Shown here one piece after another: positions 54,610 through 63,982 of a stretch of DNA of 64,000 nucleotides. The position numbers were made by a program, and so were the translations under genes. How positions within the stretch are numbered: position 1 is the first letter of the stretch; each line of letters begins with the position of its first letter. The DNA comes from Arenimonas donghaensis DSM 18148 = HO3-R19 (lineage in GTDB: Bacteria; Pseudomonadota; Gammaproteobacteria; Xanthomonadales; Xanthomonadaceae), in NCBI RefSeq assembly GCF_000743535.1, contig NZ_AVCJ01000003.1:1-64000 (forward strand), given 5' to 3'. The notes below the pieces were generated by a model that had not been told where the DNA came from, made no database searches, and saw only the letters and a program-made list of their open reading frames with translations.

Positions 54610-55830
54610 CTACTCGTAGCGCAGGGCTTCGATCGGATCCAGGCCGGCGGCCTTGGACGCCGGCATGATGCCGAACACCACGCCCACCAGGGCCGAGAAG
54701 CCGGCCGCCGCCGCCACCACCCACAGCGGCACCTGCGCCGGCGGGAAGTTCGGGATGGCCGAGGCCACCGCGATGCCCGCGCCATAACCCAGCGCGATGC
54801 CGATCAGGCCACCGAGCAGGGCCAGCAGGCCGGCCTCGAGCAGGAACTGCACCAGGATGTCCCGGCGCGTCGCGCCCAGCGCCTTGAGGATGCCGATCTC
54901 GCGGGTACGCTCGGTGACCGACACCAGCATGATGTTCATGATGCCGATGCCGCCGACCAGCAGCGAAATGCTGACCACGCCGGCCACGACGGCGGTGGCG
55001 GTGCCGGTGATCTGCTCGAACTGCTTGACGAAGGAATCCGCGGCCTCGACCCGGAAGTCGTCGTCCTCGCCGGGCCGGATCTTGTGCGCGGTGCGGATGG
55101 CGCGCTTGACCCGTTCCCGCAGGGGTTCGACGTCCTCGATGTCGGTGGCGGTGAAGCTCACGCTCATCCGGGGCCGCACTTCGTTGCCGGTCATGGCGCG
55201 GCCGACGTCGAAGGGAATGATCACCAGGTTGTCCTGGCTGAAGCCCAGCAGTTCGCCGCGCTTCTCCAGCACGCCCACCACCTTGAACCACTCGGTGCCG
55301 ACGCGGATGTATTCGCCGATCGGGTCCTCGGGCAGTTCCAGGTCCTCGATCGCCTTGGTGCCGACGACGGCCACCCGGCGCCGGCTCTTGTCGTCGCTGT
55401 CGACGATGAAGCGGCCGTCCTGGGTGTAGAGCCCGCGCACGACGGTGAAGTCCGCCGTGGTGGCGATCACCTGGGGCAAGGCGGTGCGGCCCCGAAAGCC
55501 GACGCCCGTGGCGGGCACGGCCATCATCGGCACGACGTCGCCCACGCCGGAGATGCGGTAGCGCAGCAGGTCGACGTCGTCGAAACTCAGGCGGTTTTCC
55601 TTGCCCAGGCTGGCGTCGGCGAACGAGGTATAGGCCTGCAGGGTAAGCGTATTGCTGCCCAGGTCGGCGAACTGGTCGGAGATCGAGCGCGAGAAGCCCT
55701 GCACCAGCGACACCACGGCGATCACCGAAGCCGTGCCGATCAGGATGCCCAGGGTGGTCAGGAAACTGCGCATCCGGTGCGCCATCAGGCTGGTCAGCGC
55801 GGCGCGGAAGGCTTCGAGGAAGGCGTACAT
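54610..55830 (-). CDS. MacB/FtsX-type ABC transporter permease
   Basis: A 406-residue membrane protein with four membrane segments (about 20-40, 285-310, 335-360, 370-392) around a large periplasmic MacB_PCD domain, the architecture of mechanotransmission exporters. The ending PIEALRYE is the usual FtsX-family terminus. In this family the ATPase and permease are separate genes; here the ATPase gene ends one base before this start. Substrate unknown (macrolides, peptides or lipoproteins in relatives). Confidence 0.92.
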   Translation of the reverse strand: MYAFLEAFRAALTSLMAHRMRSFLTTLGILIGTASVIAVVSLVQGFSRSISDQFADLGSNTLTLQAYTSFADASLGKENRLSFDDVDLLRYRISGVGDVVPMMAVPATGVGFRGRTALPQVIATTADFTVVRGLYTQDGRFIVDSDDKSRRRVAVVGTKAIEDLELPEDPIGEYIRVGTEWFKVVGVLEKRGELLGFSQDNLVIIPFDVGRAMTGNEVRPRMSVSFTATDIEDVEPLRERVKRAIRTAHKIRPGEDDDFRVEAADSFVKQFEQITGTATAVVAGVVSISLLVGGIGIMNIMLVSVTERTREIGILKALGATRRDILVQFLLEAGLLALLGGLIGIALGYGAGIAVASAIPNFPPAQVPLWVVAAAAGFSALVGVVFGIMPASKAAGLDPIEALRYE

Positions 55831-55831
55831 G

Positions 55832-56527
55832 TCAGGCCACCTGCGCCGGCGAGGGGTTGGTGTAGTCCTCGACGACCTTGCCGTCGGAGACGCGGATGGT
55901 GCGCCGGCAGTGCGCGGCGATGTCGGGCTCGTGGGTCACCACCACCACGGTCTGGCCGGACCGGTGCAGTTCATCGAACAGGGCCATGATTTCAGCCGAG
56001 GTCTTGGAATCGAGATTGCCGGTGGGCTCGTCGGCCAGCAGGATCGACGGGGTCCCCACCAGCGCCCTTGCCACGGCCACGCGCTGGCGCTGGCCGCCGG
56101 AGAGCTGGTTCGGGCGATGGCCCATGCGGCTGCCCAGCCCGACCTGTTCCAGCGCCCGGGTCGCGAGCCGCTTGCGTTCCGCGCGCGGCATGCCCCGGTA
56201 GACCAGCGGTTGCATGACGTTTTCGAGCACGGTCAGGCGCGGCAACAGGTGGAAGGACTGGAACACGAAGCCGATTTCCTTGTTGCGCACCTGCGCCAGC
56301 TCGTTGTCGTCGAGTTTGGACGTATCGCGGCCGTTGAGCTCGTAGGTGCCTTCCGAGGGCGAGTCCAGGCAACCGATCAGGTTCATCAGCGTGGACTTGC
56401 CCGAGCCCGAAGGGCCGATCAGCGCCACGTATTCATTGCGGTCGATGAACAGGTCGACGCCGTTGAGCGCCAGCACTTCTTCCTCGCCCATCATGTAGCG
56501 CTTGACGATGCCGGTGAGACGGATCAT
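55832..56527 (-). CDS. MacB-type ABC transporter ATP-binding protein
   Basis: A 231-residue ABC ATPase of the LolD/MacB class. Walker [10 protein letters not shown] (about 39-47), Q-loop in FVFQSFHLL, signature [15 protein letters not shown], Walker [14 protein letters not shown] and the switch histidine in [11 protein letters not shown] are all intact. Four-base overlap with the adaptor gene upstream and a one-base gap to the permease indicate a single transport operon. Confidence 0.95.
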   Translation of the reverse strand: MIRLTGIVKRYMMGEEEVLALNGVDLFIDRNEYVALIGPSGSGKSTLMNLIGCLDSPSEGTYELNGRDTSKLDDNELAQVRNKEIGFVFQSFHLLPRLTVLENVMQPLVYRGMPRAERKRLATRALEQVGLGSRMGHRPNQLSGGQRQRVAVARALVGTPSILLADEPTGNLDSKTSAEIMALFDELHRSGQTVVVVTHEPDIAAHCRRTIRVSDGKVVEDYTNPSPAQVA

Positions 56528-57753
56528 TCGTCCTCGTCCCCGCCGTCCTCGTCGTCCGCACCGGACCCGGGTTTGTCTTCGTCGTCGCGCAGCGTCGCTT
56601 CGACCGCCGCGCCCTCGCGCAGGATGCGCAGCACCTTGGCGGGGCCGACGATGACACGATCGCCGGCATCGAGCCCGGACGTGATGGCCTCCCAGCGATC
56701 ATCCGACAGGCCGGTCTCCACCACGGCCTTGTGGGCACTGCCGTCGCGGTCCACCCAGACGGATCGCTCCACCTTCCCGTCTTCGGACTCCTCGGTGATG
56801 ATCGCCTCCACGGGCACGGCCAGGGTCTTGCCGCCGTCGCCCAGGAAGATGTCGGCGCGCGCACTCATCCCCGAACGCAGGCCCAGGTCGTCGGGGACCT
56901 CGAGCAGCACGTCGACCTGGTAGGACCGGCCCTGGCTGCCCGGTTCCAGGCTCGGGGCCAGCGCGATCTGCACCACCTTGCCCGTCAGGGGCGTGTCCTG
57001 GTGCGCGGCGGCCACCACCTCGGCCAGCTGGCCCAGGCGGATGCGGGCGATGTCGGCCTCGTCCACCTTCAGCTCGGCCTGGATCGCCGACGTATCGGCG
57101 ATCTTCATCAGGCTGGCGCCGGCCAGGGACATGGTCGACGGGATCGCCGTTTCACCGACCTTGATCGGCAGCGCGACGATGGTGCCGGCGATGGGTGCCC
57201 GGATGTCGGTCTTTTCCAGCTGCTCGCGGACCTCGCCGAGGATGGCTTCGGCGCGACGCTGGGCCTCCTGGCTGCTGCGCAGTTCGACCCGGGCCAGGTC
57301 GCGGGCATTGCGCAGGTCGTCGAACTCGCTCTGGCCGATCATCTGGCGTTCGAGCAACTCCGTGCCACGACGCAAGCGGGTTTCCGCCAGGGCCAGCGCC
57401 AGGCGCTGGCGCTCGATGCTGATCTGGCTCTGGCGCTGGCTGGCCTGTTCGCGTTCGAGGGCGTTGCGGTAGGTTTCCGGGTCCAGCCGCAGCAGCAGCT
57501 GGCCCTTCTCCACCTGGTCGCCCTCCTGCACGAGGATCTCGTCGACCTTGGCCACCACTTCGGCGGTGAGGTTCACCTCCTCCAGGTAGGCCAGCAGGCC
57601 CGAGGCCAGGATCGAAGGGCGGATGTCCTGCTCGGACGCCGCCACCACCTCGACTTCGGTCCGGGCTTCGCCGCGCAGCGAGCCGACGACCAGCAGCAGG
57701 GCCATCGCGGCGACGATGGCCGCCGCGATCACCCATTTTCTATTGAGCTTCAT
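56524..57753 (-). CDS. MacA-like periplasmic adaptor (HlyD family)
   Basis: A 409-residue membrane fusion protein linking an ABC exporter to an outer membrane channel. An N-terminal membrane anchor (about 8-27) is followed by a lipoyl-type half ([26 protein letters not shown]), a coiled-coil hairpin rich in Glu/Gln/Arg (about 95-185), the second lipoyl half and beta-barrel domains, ending in an acidic Asp/Glu tail. No TolC gene is nearby. First gene of the MacAB-type operon. Confidence 0.92.
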   Translation of the reverse strand: MKLNRKWVIAAAIVAAMALLLVVGSLRGEARTEVEVVAASEQDIRPSILASGLLAYLEEVNLTAEVVAKVDEILVQEGDQVEKGQLLLRLDPETYRNALEREQASQRQSQISIERQRLALALAETRLRRGTELLERQMIGQSEFDDLRNARDLARVELRSSQEAQRRAEAILGEVREQLEKTDIRAPIAGTIVALPIKVGETAIPSTMSLAGASLMKIADTSAIQAELKVDEADIARIRLGQLAEVVAAAHQDTPLTGKVVQIALAPSLEPGSQGRSYQVDVLLEVPDDLGLRSGMSARADIFLGDGGKTLAVPVEAIITEESEDGKVERSVWVDRDGSAHKAVVETGLSDDRWEAITSGLDAGDRVIVGPAKVLRILREGAAVEATLRDDEDKPGSGADDEDGGDEDE

Positions 57754-57778
57754 CGGAATCGGGTTTCCCGGTTGCGGA

Positions 57779-58468
57779 TCAGATGATCGCGAACAGCGCC
57801 ATCACGCCGTAGATGACGATGGACGGCAGCATGGCCACGAACAGGGCCTGGCCCCAGCCCGTGCGGAACCACGTCTTCCAGCCCAGCGCCGCCAGGAACC
57901 AGACCCAGAAATTGAGCAGGCTGAAGCTCTTGGCCAGCATCGACCACTCGTGGTCCATCGGCAGCTGCACCAGCAGCGGGTCGATGTTGGTCAGCTGCAT
58001 GCTCTCCAGCGAACTCTGCGGCGAGCTGGTGAGGATGGCGCCGATCACCACCACGGCGCCCAGCAGCATCGGCATGCTCGCCCAGCTGACCAGGGCCAGG
58101 CCATGCCGGAAGCTGACCGGATGGCCGCTGACCTTGCCGGCCAGCAGGTAGTACACGCCGTAGATGAGGAAGATGATCGTCATGAAAATCAGGGCACTGG
58201 GCCCGGCGATCCAGCCCATGGTGCGGGCACCGGGCGTGAAGGCCTGCACCTGCGCGATTTCCTCGCTGCTCATTTGCGGGTTCTGCGCCAGGACCTGCGC
58301 CATCTGGTGTTCGGCGAACCAGGCCGGGTCCACGGTGAGGAAATAGAGCATGGTCGAAGCCGCCGTCAGGCCCACCAGCAGCAGCAGCGGCGTCCAGAAG
58401 GTCGGTTTTTCACGAAGATCGGCGAAAACCTTCGCCGGCTCGAGGAAGATGTTGATCAGGTGGGACAT
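57779..58468 (-). CDS. YIP1 family membrane protein
   Basis: A 229-residue protein with about five membrane segments (about 27-46, 93-118, 128-150, 180-200, 207-228) and the start LINIFLEPAKVFADLREKPTF typical of bacterial YIP1-domain proteins. Function unknown. AGGAGC precedes the ATG. It lies just upstream of the MacA-like gene (25-base gap), so it may be cotranscribed with the exporter. Confidence 0.83.
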   Translation of the reverse strand: MSHLINIFLEPAKVFADLREKPTFWTPLLLLVGLTAASTMLYFLTVDPAWFAEHQMAQVLAQNPQMSSEEIAQVQAFTPGARTMGWIAGPSALIFMTIIFLIYGVYYLLAGKVSGHPVSFRHGLALVSWASMPMLLGAVVVIGAILTSSPQSSLESMQLTNIDPLLVQLPMDHEWSMLAKSFSLLNFWVWFLAALGWKTWFRTGWGQALFVAMLPSIVIYGVMALFAII

Positions 58469-58670
58469 GCAAGGCTCCTGGCTGGTGAAACCGCGACTCC
58501 CCTTGAATCGCAGCTTGAATGGTAGGCGATTGGCCGGCGCCCCGCAGGAACGTGGGACGAATCCCTTGCCAGCGCCGATAAGACCCCAGACGGGGCGACG
58601 AAGGGAAACGTGACAGCCAGGCGTGGCTCCGGGGACGACACCGCGCCGGGGCGCGTATACTCCGCCCCCG

Positions 58671-58706
58671 ATGAGCCCGCGCCTGCTTTCCCTCTCGCCG
58701 CCCTAG
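58671..58706 (+). other. Possible 11-codon leader reading frame before sulP
   Basis: ATG...TAG encoding MSPRLLSLSPP, starting nine bases after the TATACT box and ending 101 bases before the sulP ATG. It is rich in Leu, Ser and Pro. It has no ribosome site of its own and may be chance. Confidence 0.25.
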
Positions 58707-58775
58707 GCGCCGACCCTTCGCCGGGCCTGTCCGGTGGCCGCCCACCGCGCCTTCACGCCCTTTCCTTCCTTGCAT

Positions 58776-58795
58776 GACCCGGCCGCGGCCGGGTC
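58776..58795. promoter_or_regulatory. Perfect 20-base palindrome before sulP
   Basis: The two ten-base halves gacccggccg and cggccgggtc are perfect reverse complements with no spacer. It lies directly upstream of the sulP ribosome site, where it could be an operator or an RNA hairpin that controls translation. Confidence 0.5.
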
Positions 58796-58807
58796 GGAAA
58801 CGCCATC

Positions 58808-60286
58808 ATGTTCAAGAATCTCCGCGTCGACTGGCTCGGCAATGTCAGGGGCGACGTGCTCGCCGGCCTCGTGGTCGCGCTGGCCCTGATCCCCGAAGCC
58901 ATCGCTTTTTCCATCATCGCCGGCGTCGACCCGAAGGTCGGCCTGTATGCCTCGTTCTGCATCGCGGTGGTGATCGCCTTCACCGGCGGCCGCCCCGGCA
59001 TGATCTCCGCGGCCACCGGCGCCATGGCCCTGGTGATGGTGGACCTGGTCAAGGACCACGGCCTGCAGTACCTGCTGGCCGCCACGCTGCTCACCGGCGT
59101 GCTCCAGATCCTGGCCGGCGCGCTGAAGCTGGGCTCGCTGATGCGCTTCGTCTCGCGCTCGGTGATCACCGGCTTCGTCAACGCGCTTGCCATCCTGATC
59201 TTCATGGCCCAGTTGCCCGAGCTGATCGGCGTGCCCTGGCTGGTCTATGCCCTGGTGCTTGCCGGCCTGGGCATCATCTACGGCCTGCCCTACCTCACCA
59301 AGGCAGTGCCGTCACCGCTGATCTGCATCGTCGTGCTGACGGCCCTGGCGATCTGGCTGGGCTGGGACGTGCGCACCGTCGGCGACATGGGCGAGCTGCC
59401 CGACAGCCTGCCGGTGTTCCTGTTCCCGGAGGTGCCGCTCAACCTCGAGACCCTGTGGATCATCCTGCCGGTCTCGGTGACGCTGGCGGTGGTCGGTTTG
59501 CTCGAGTCGCTGCTCACCGCCGCCATCGTCGACGACCTGACCGACACGCCCAGCAACAAGAACCGCGAGGCCGCCGGCCAGGGCGTGGCCAACATCGCCT
59601 CGGGCCTGGTCGGTGGCATGGCCGGCTGCGCGATGATCGGCCAGTCGGTGATCAACGTGAAGTCCGGTGGCCGCGGGCGCCTGTCGGCGCTGGTCGCCGG
59701 CAGCGTGCTGCTGGTCCTGGTGGTCTTCGCCGGCCCCTGGGTCAAGCAGATCCCGATGGCCGCGCTGGTGGCGGTGATGATCATGGTCTCGATCGGCACC
59801 TTCAACTGGGGCTCGATCCGCAACCTGCGCGACCACCCTAAGAGTTCCAGCCTGGTGATGGTCGCCACCGTCGTGGTCACGGTGGCCACGCACGACCTGG
59901 CCAAGGGCGTGGGCGCGGGCGTGCTGCTGTCGGCGCTGTTCTTCGCGCGCAAGGTCGGCCGCGTCCTGCACGTGGGCTCGACCCTGTCGGCCGACGGCGA
60001 CCGTCGTGATTACGTCGTCACCGGCCAGGTGTTCTTCGCCTCGGCCGACGCGTTCATCGCCAGCTTCGACTTCAGGGAGGTGCTCGGCCACGTCAGCATC
60101 GACGTCTCGCGCGCCCACTTCTGGGACCTCACCGCCGTCGGCGCGCTGGACAAGGTGGTGCTCAAGTTCCGCCGCGAAGGTACCGTGGTCGAGGTCATCG
60201 GCCTGAACGAAGCCAGCGCCACCCTGGTGGACAAGCTGGGCGTGCACGACAAGCCCGATGCCGTCCAACGGCTCATGGGCCACTGA
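58808..60286 (+). CDS. SulP family anion transporter with STAS domain
   Basis: A 492-residue secondary anion transporter (sulfate, bicarbonate or dicarboxylates in relatives). The membrane part (about 10-375) begins with [21 protein letters not shown] and [12 protein letters not shown], which are SLC26/SulP signatures; a [24 protein letters not shown] segment lies near residue 278. The C-terminal STAS domain (about 395-490) contains [19 protein letters not shown]. The universal stress protein gene follows 12 bases later, so they are likely cotranscribed. The ion carried cannot be told. Confidence 0.9.
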   Translation: MFKNLRVDWLGNVRGDVLAGLVVALALIPEAIAFSIIAGVDPKVGLYASFCIAVVIAFTGGRPGMISAATGAMALVMVDLVKDHGLQYLLAATLLTGVLQILAGALKLGSLMRFVSRSVITGFVNALAILIFMAQLPELIGVPWLVYALVLAGLGIIYGLPYLTKAVPSPLICIVVLTALAIWLGWDVRTVGDMGELPDSLPVFLFPEVPLNLETLWIILPVSVTLAVVGLLESLLTAAIVDDLTDTPSNKNREAAGQGVANIASGLVGGMAGCAMIGQSVINVKSGGRGRLSALVAGSVLLVLVVFAGPWVKQIPMAALVAVMIMVSIGTFNWGSIRNLRDHPKSSSLVMVATVVVTVATHDLAKGVGAGVLLSALFFARKVGRVLHVGSTLSADGDRRDYVVTGQVFFASADAFIASFDFREVLGHVSIDVSRAHFWDLTAVGALDKVVLKFRREGTVVEVIGLNEASATLVDKLGVHDKPDAVQRLMGH

Positions 60287-60298
60287 GGAATCCCGGCA

Positions 60299-61183
60299 AT
60301 GACTGACAACCGACCGCTTACCCAACCCGAAGGCCAGGTGCTGGCCGCGCTGGATCCGTCCGTGTACGCCGACAGCGTCAGCGACCATGCCGCCTGGGCC
60401 GCGTCCCGCCTGCAGGCACCGCTGGAACTGGTGCACGTGATCGAGCGTCGCCACGGCGCCGCCGCCGGCACCAACCTCAGCGGCAGCCTGTCGCTGGGGG
60501 CCCAGGAACACCTGCTGCAGGAACTGGCCGACCTGGACGAGCAGCGGGGGCGCGTCGACCAGCAGCGCGGCCGGCTGCTGCTCGACCAGGCCCGCGAGCG
60601 CGTGCGGCAGGGCTTCGGCCTGGTCGCCCAGGGCCGGCAACGGCAGGGGTCCCTGGTCGATACCCTGCTCGAGCTCGAATCGGGCGTGCGCCTGTTCGTG
60701 CTCGGCAAGCGGGGCGAGCAGGCCGACTTCGCCAGTGGCCACCTGGGCAGCAACCTCGAACGCGTCGTCCGCGCCGTGCACCGGCCGGTGCTGGTCGCTT
60801 CGCGCGCCTTCCAGGCGCCGGCCCGTTTCCTGGTCGCCTTCGACGGCAGCGCCACCACCCGGCGCTGCATCGAGATGGTCTGCGCCAGCCCGCTGCTCAG
60901 GGGCCTGGGCTGCGACGTACTCACCGTCGGCGAGTCCGGCGGCGAAGCGGGCACGGCCATGGACTGGGCCCTGGCGACGCTGCGCGAGGCCGGATTCGCA
61001 CCCGAGGCGGTTTTCCAGGCCGGCGCCGCCGACGCGGTGATCGCCGACGTCGCCAGGTCACGCGGCAGCGACCTGATCGTCATGGGCGCCTACGGGCATT
61101 CGCGCATCCGCAACCTCATCCTGGGCAGCACCACCACCCAGGTGCTGCGGAGCTGCCAGCTGCCGGTGCTGCTTCTGCGCTGA
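60299..61183 (+). CDS. Universal stress protein with two Usp domains
   Basis: A 294-residue tandem UspA protein. The first domain (about 10-155) has a degenerate nucleotide site, GKRGEQ...GSNLERVV; the second (about 160-294) keeps the ATP-binding pattern GAYGHSRIRNLILGSTT, of the form G-2x-G-9x-GS/T. Coupling to a SulP transporter suggests that it monitors ATP or adenylate and modulates transport, but this is inference. Confidence 0.9.
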   Translation: MTDNRPLTQPEGQVLAALDPSVYADSVSDHAAWAASRLQAPLELVHVIERRHGAAAGTNLSGSLSLGAQEHLLQELADLDEQRGRVDQQRGRLLLDQARERVRQGFGLVAQGRQRQGSLVDTLLELESGVRLFVLGKRGEQADFASGHLGSNLERVVRAVHRPVLVASRAFQAPARFLVAFDGSATTRRCIEMVCASPLLRGLGCDVLTVGESGGEAGTAMDWALATLREAGFAPEAVFQAGAADAVIADVARSRGSDLIVMGAYGHSRIRNLILGSTTTQVLRSCQLPVLLLR

Positions 61184-61234
61184 ACAGGCTCCCGCGGGCA
61201 TAATCGGGCGGCATACCCCGAAGGAGCCGCCCGC

Positions 61235-62824
61235 TTGCGCACGCCCGCCCTCGCCATTGCCTTTTTCACCCTGGCGCCGCTTGCCGTGGCGTCGCCGCCC
61301 GCGCTCGACGGCGTGGTCGAGTCAACGCGCCAGGCCTTCGACGTGCCCGGCATCGCCGTCGCCATCGTCAAGGATGGCGACGTGGTCCTGGCCAAAGGCT
61401 TCGGGGTGCGCGACATCCGCAGCGGCGAGCCGGTGGATGCCCGGACCCGTTTCGCCATCGCCTCCCAGACCAAGGCATTCACGTCCGCGTCGCTGTCGAT
61501 CCTGGCCGACGAGGGCAAGCTTTCGCTCGACGACCGCGTGATAGACCACCTGCCCGCGTTCCGCATGGTCGACCCCTACGTGACGCGCGAGATGCGCATC
61601 CGCGACCTGCTGACCCACCGCAGCGGCCTGGCCCTGGGCGCGGGCGACCTGCTGTTCTGGCCCGCCAGCGAGCACTCGACCGAAGAGATCGTCCGACGCC
61701 TGGCCCACGTTCCGCTGGCCACCAGCTTCCGCGCCGACTACGCCTACGACAACGTGCTCTACGCCGTGGCCCAGCGCGTGATCGAGACGGTTTCAGGCCA
61801 GTCCTACGGCGACTTCGTCCGCGAACGGATCTTCGTGCCGGTCGGCATGCAGGACGCGGTGACCAACAGCGACCACCTGCCCGAGGGCGCGAACGCGGCC
61901 ACCGGCCACGCCAAGCCCAGTTTCGTCGGCGACCTGGTGGCGGTGCCGCCGATGACCTGGTCGAACAACCAGGCGGCCGGTGGCATCTATGCCAGCGTCG
62001 AGGACCTGGCGCGCTGGATGCAGGTCCAGCTCGACGGCGGCGTGCTGGGTACGGACGCGGACGGCGGCGAACGCCGGCTCTTCAGCGCCGAACGGCATCG
62101 CGGCATGTGGGAGCTGGTGACCCCGATCCGGATCCCGGCCGAACCGGCGGTGCCGGAACTGGCGGCGGCACTGCCGCAGTTCGCCGGTTATGGCGAAGGC
62201 TGGTCGGTCAGCGAGTACCGGGGCCGCAAGTTGGTCTGGCACACGGGTGGCTGGCCCGGGATGGTGTCGCGGGTGACCCTGGTGCCCCAGCTCGACCTGG
62301 GCATCGTGGTACTGACCAACCAGGAAGTGGGCGCGGCGTTCCAGGCGGTCACGCTCGAGGCGCTGGACCACTACCTGCAGGCACCCGACACCGACTGGGT
62401 GGCCGCCTACTCGGCGGCGATCGACGCGGCGCGTTCGAAAGCCGACGCGTCCTGGGAAAAACACCAGGCGGCCCGCGACCGGCACAGCAAGCCTTCGCTG
62501 CCGCTGCAAGGGTACGCGGCGACTTACCGCGACCCCTGGTACGGGGACGTCAGGCTGGCCCTGGAGGACCGCAAGCTGGTGATGCGTTTTGCGCACACCC
62601 CGGCCCTGGCCGGCACGCTCGAACATTGGCAGCACGACACCTTCCTGGTCCGCTGGCACGACCGCACCCTCAATGCCGATGCCTTCGCCAGCTTCGCGCT
62701 CGATCCCGACGGCAAGGTGCGCGAGCTGCGCATGCAGGCGGCGTCGTCGCTGACCGACTTCAGCTTCGACTTCCATCACCTGCGGCTGGTGCCGCTCGAT
62801 CCCCCGCGGACAGCCGTGGACTAG
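61235..62824 (+). CDS. Secreted serine hydrolase, class C beta-lactamase family
   Basis: A 529-residue penicillin-binding-protein-like hydrolase. Signal peptide about 1-19 (APLAVAS-PP), nucleophile S77 in S77-Q-T-K80, Y171-D-N173 as the YxN motif, and WHTGGWPG as the third motif; a C-terminal DUF3471-type beta domain (about 410-529) follows. Relatives are D-aminopeptidases, esterases or beta-lactamases. The start is TTG at 61235 with a good AAGGAG ribosome site eight bases upstream; no ATG in frame gives a signal peptide. Probably a single-gene unit. Confidence 0.87.
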   Translation: MRTPALAIAFFTLAPLAVASPPALDGVVESTRQAFDVPGIAVAIVKDGDVVLAKGFGVRDIRSGEPVDARTRFAIASQTKAFTSASLSILADEGKLSLDDRVIDHLPAFRMVDPYVTREMRIRDLLTHRSGLALGAGDLLFWPASEHSTEEIVRRLAHVPLATSFRADYAYDNVLYAVAQRVIETVSGQSYGDFVRERIFVPVGMQDAVTNSDHLPEGANAATGHAKPSFVGDLVAVPPMTWSNNQAAGGIYASVEDLARWMQVQLDGGVLGTDADGGERRLFSAERHRGMWELVTPIRIPAEPAVPELAAALPQFAGYGEGWSVSEYRGRKLVWHTGGWPGMVSRVTLVPQLDLGIVVLTNQEVGAAFQAVTLEALDHYLQAPDTDWVAAYSAAIDAARSKADASWEKHQAARDRHSKPSLPLQGYAATYRDPWYGDVRLALEDRKLVMRFAHTPALAGTLEHWQHDTFLVRWHDRTLNADAFASFALDPDGKVRELRMQAASSLTDFSFDFHHLRLVPLDPPRTAVD

Positions 62825-62851
62825 GCACCCGGCGACAGGACCGGGCAGGCG

Positions 62852-63883
62852 CTAGGCCGCGGCGGGATCGGCAACCGTCGCCAGCGTCCGGGGTGAAATG
62901 TCCCGCACCACCGGCAGCTCCAGCGACGGGCGCTCGCAGGCGATGCCAGCCCCCTGCGGGCAGGTCTTGAGCATGTAATTGGCGTCGAAGGTCAGCCGCT
63001 CGACCAGGAAATCCACGAACGCGCGGACCTTGGGCGACGGCACCCGCCCGCGGGTGAACACCGCGTTGAAGGCCACCTTCGGCCCGGTCCAGCCGGCCAG
63101 CACGCGCACCGCGCGGCCCGCCTCGACGAAGGGCTTGATGCTGACGTCGGTCGATATCAACAGGCCTTCGCCGCACAGCATCGCGCCCTGCAGCGGCGCC
63201 GGGTCGTTGGCGACCAGGATCGGATTGATCGGGAACTCCTGCGCAGACTGCCCGCCCTCCTCGACCAGCGGCCAGTAATAGCGGCTGCCGTGGCGATGCT
63301 TGGAAAACGCCAGCACCCGGTGGTGCTGGAGGTCGTCCGGGTGCAGCGGCTCGCCATGGCGCTCGATGTAGTCCGGGCTGGCGTACACCTGGGTCCGGAA
63401 GCTGTGCAGGCGCCGGGCCACCAGCGAGGAATCGGGCAGGCTGCCGATGCGCAGCGCGACGTCGGTCTCGGTGGCGATCAGGTCGAGCCTTTCGTTGCCC
63501 AGGTTCAGGTCGATGCGGACCTCGGGGTAGCGCTGGTGGAATTCGCTGAGCAACGGGGCGACCCACATCACGCCGATCGAATACGGCGCGGTCACGCGCA
63601 GCCAGCCGCGCGGGCCACCCTGCAATTGGCCGACAGCGCTCTCGGCCTCCTCGAGTTCACGCGCGATGCGCATGCTGTGGTCGTGGTAGACGGCGCCGGC
63701 CTCGGTCAGGCCCAGCTTGCGGGTGGTGCGATTGAGCAACTGGGCACCCAGCCGTTCCTCTAGCTCCTGCACCTTGCGGCTCACCGTGGTCTTGGGAAGG
63801 CCGAGCGTGCGCGCCGCTGCCGTGAAACTACCCTGCTCCACCACCTTGGCGAAGATCAGCGTGTCATTCAGATCACGGGCCAT
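62852..63883 (-). CDS. LysR family transcriptional regulator
   Basis: A 343-residue LysR-type regulator, longer than the usual about 300. The N-terminal winged helix-turn-helix (about 1-65; LPKTTVSRKVQELEERLG, LNRTTRKLGLTEAG) is of the CrgA/AaeR-like type, followed by a substrate-binding domain (about 92-300). The extra C-terminal tail (about 300-343) includes a Cys-rich stretch with no known role. The target and effector are unknown; the divergent right flank begins a possible target gene. Confidence 0.92.
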   Translation of the reverse strand: MARDLNDTLIFAKVVEQGSFTAAARTLGLPKTTVSRKVQELEERLGAQLLNRTTRKLGLTEAGAVYHDHSMRIARELEEAESAVGQLQGGPRGWLRVTAPYSIGVMWVAPLLSEFHQRYPEVRIDLNLGNERLDLIATETDVALRIGSLPDSSLVARRLHSFRTQVYASPDYIERHGEPLHPDDLQHHRVLAFSKHRHGSRYYWPLVEEGGQSAQEFPINPILVANDPAPLQGAMLCGEGLLISTDVSIKPFVEAGRAVRVLAGWTGPKVAFNAVFTRGRVPSPKVRAFVDFLVERLTFDANYMLKTCPQGAGIACERPSLELPVVRDISPRTLATVADPAAA

Positions 63884-63982
63884 GGCTGTCTCCTTGGTTC
63901 GGGCAATTGGCCCGCTGGCGGGACAATTATTCCCTTCTTCACGGACTTATCAAGTGCCATCGGCGGGCCTAGATTGTGCGCC
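63884..63982. promoter_or_regulatory. Divergent promoter region of the LysR gene
   Basis: The 99 bases hold an inverted-repeat-rich stretch, gggcaattggcccgctggcg and gggacaattattccc near 63900-63935, where a LysR protein could bind, and AT-rich segments that may be -10 boxes. A tagatt box lies at 63969-63974 on the forward strand. Confidence 0.4.

Larger units (their letters stand above)
58469..58807. other. Divergent 339-base intergenic region (YIP1 / sulP)
   Basis: This gap holds the promoters of the divergent YIP1 and sulP genes. On the forward strand there is a TATACT -10-like box (58656-58661), a tiny reading frame (58671-58706) and a perfect 20-base palindrome (58776-58795) that ends 12 bases before the sulP ATG. 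The part nearest YIP1 shows nothing recognisable beyond its ribosome site. Confidence 0.6.
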
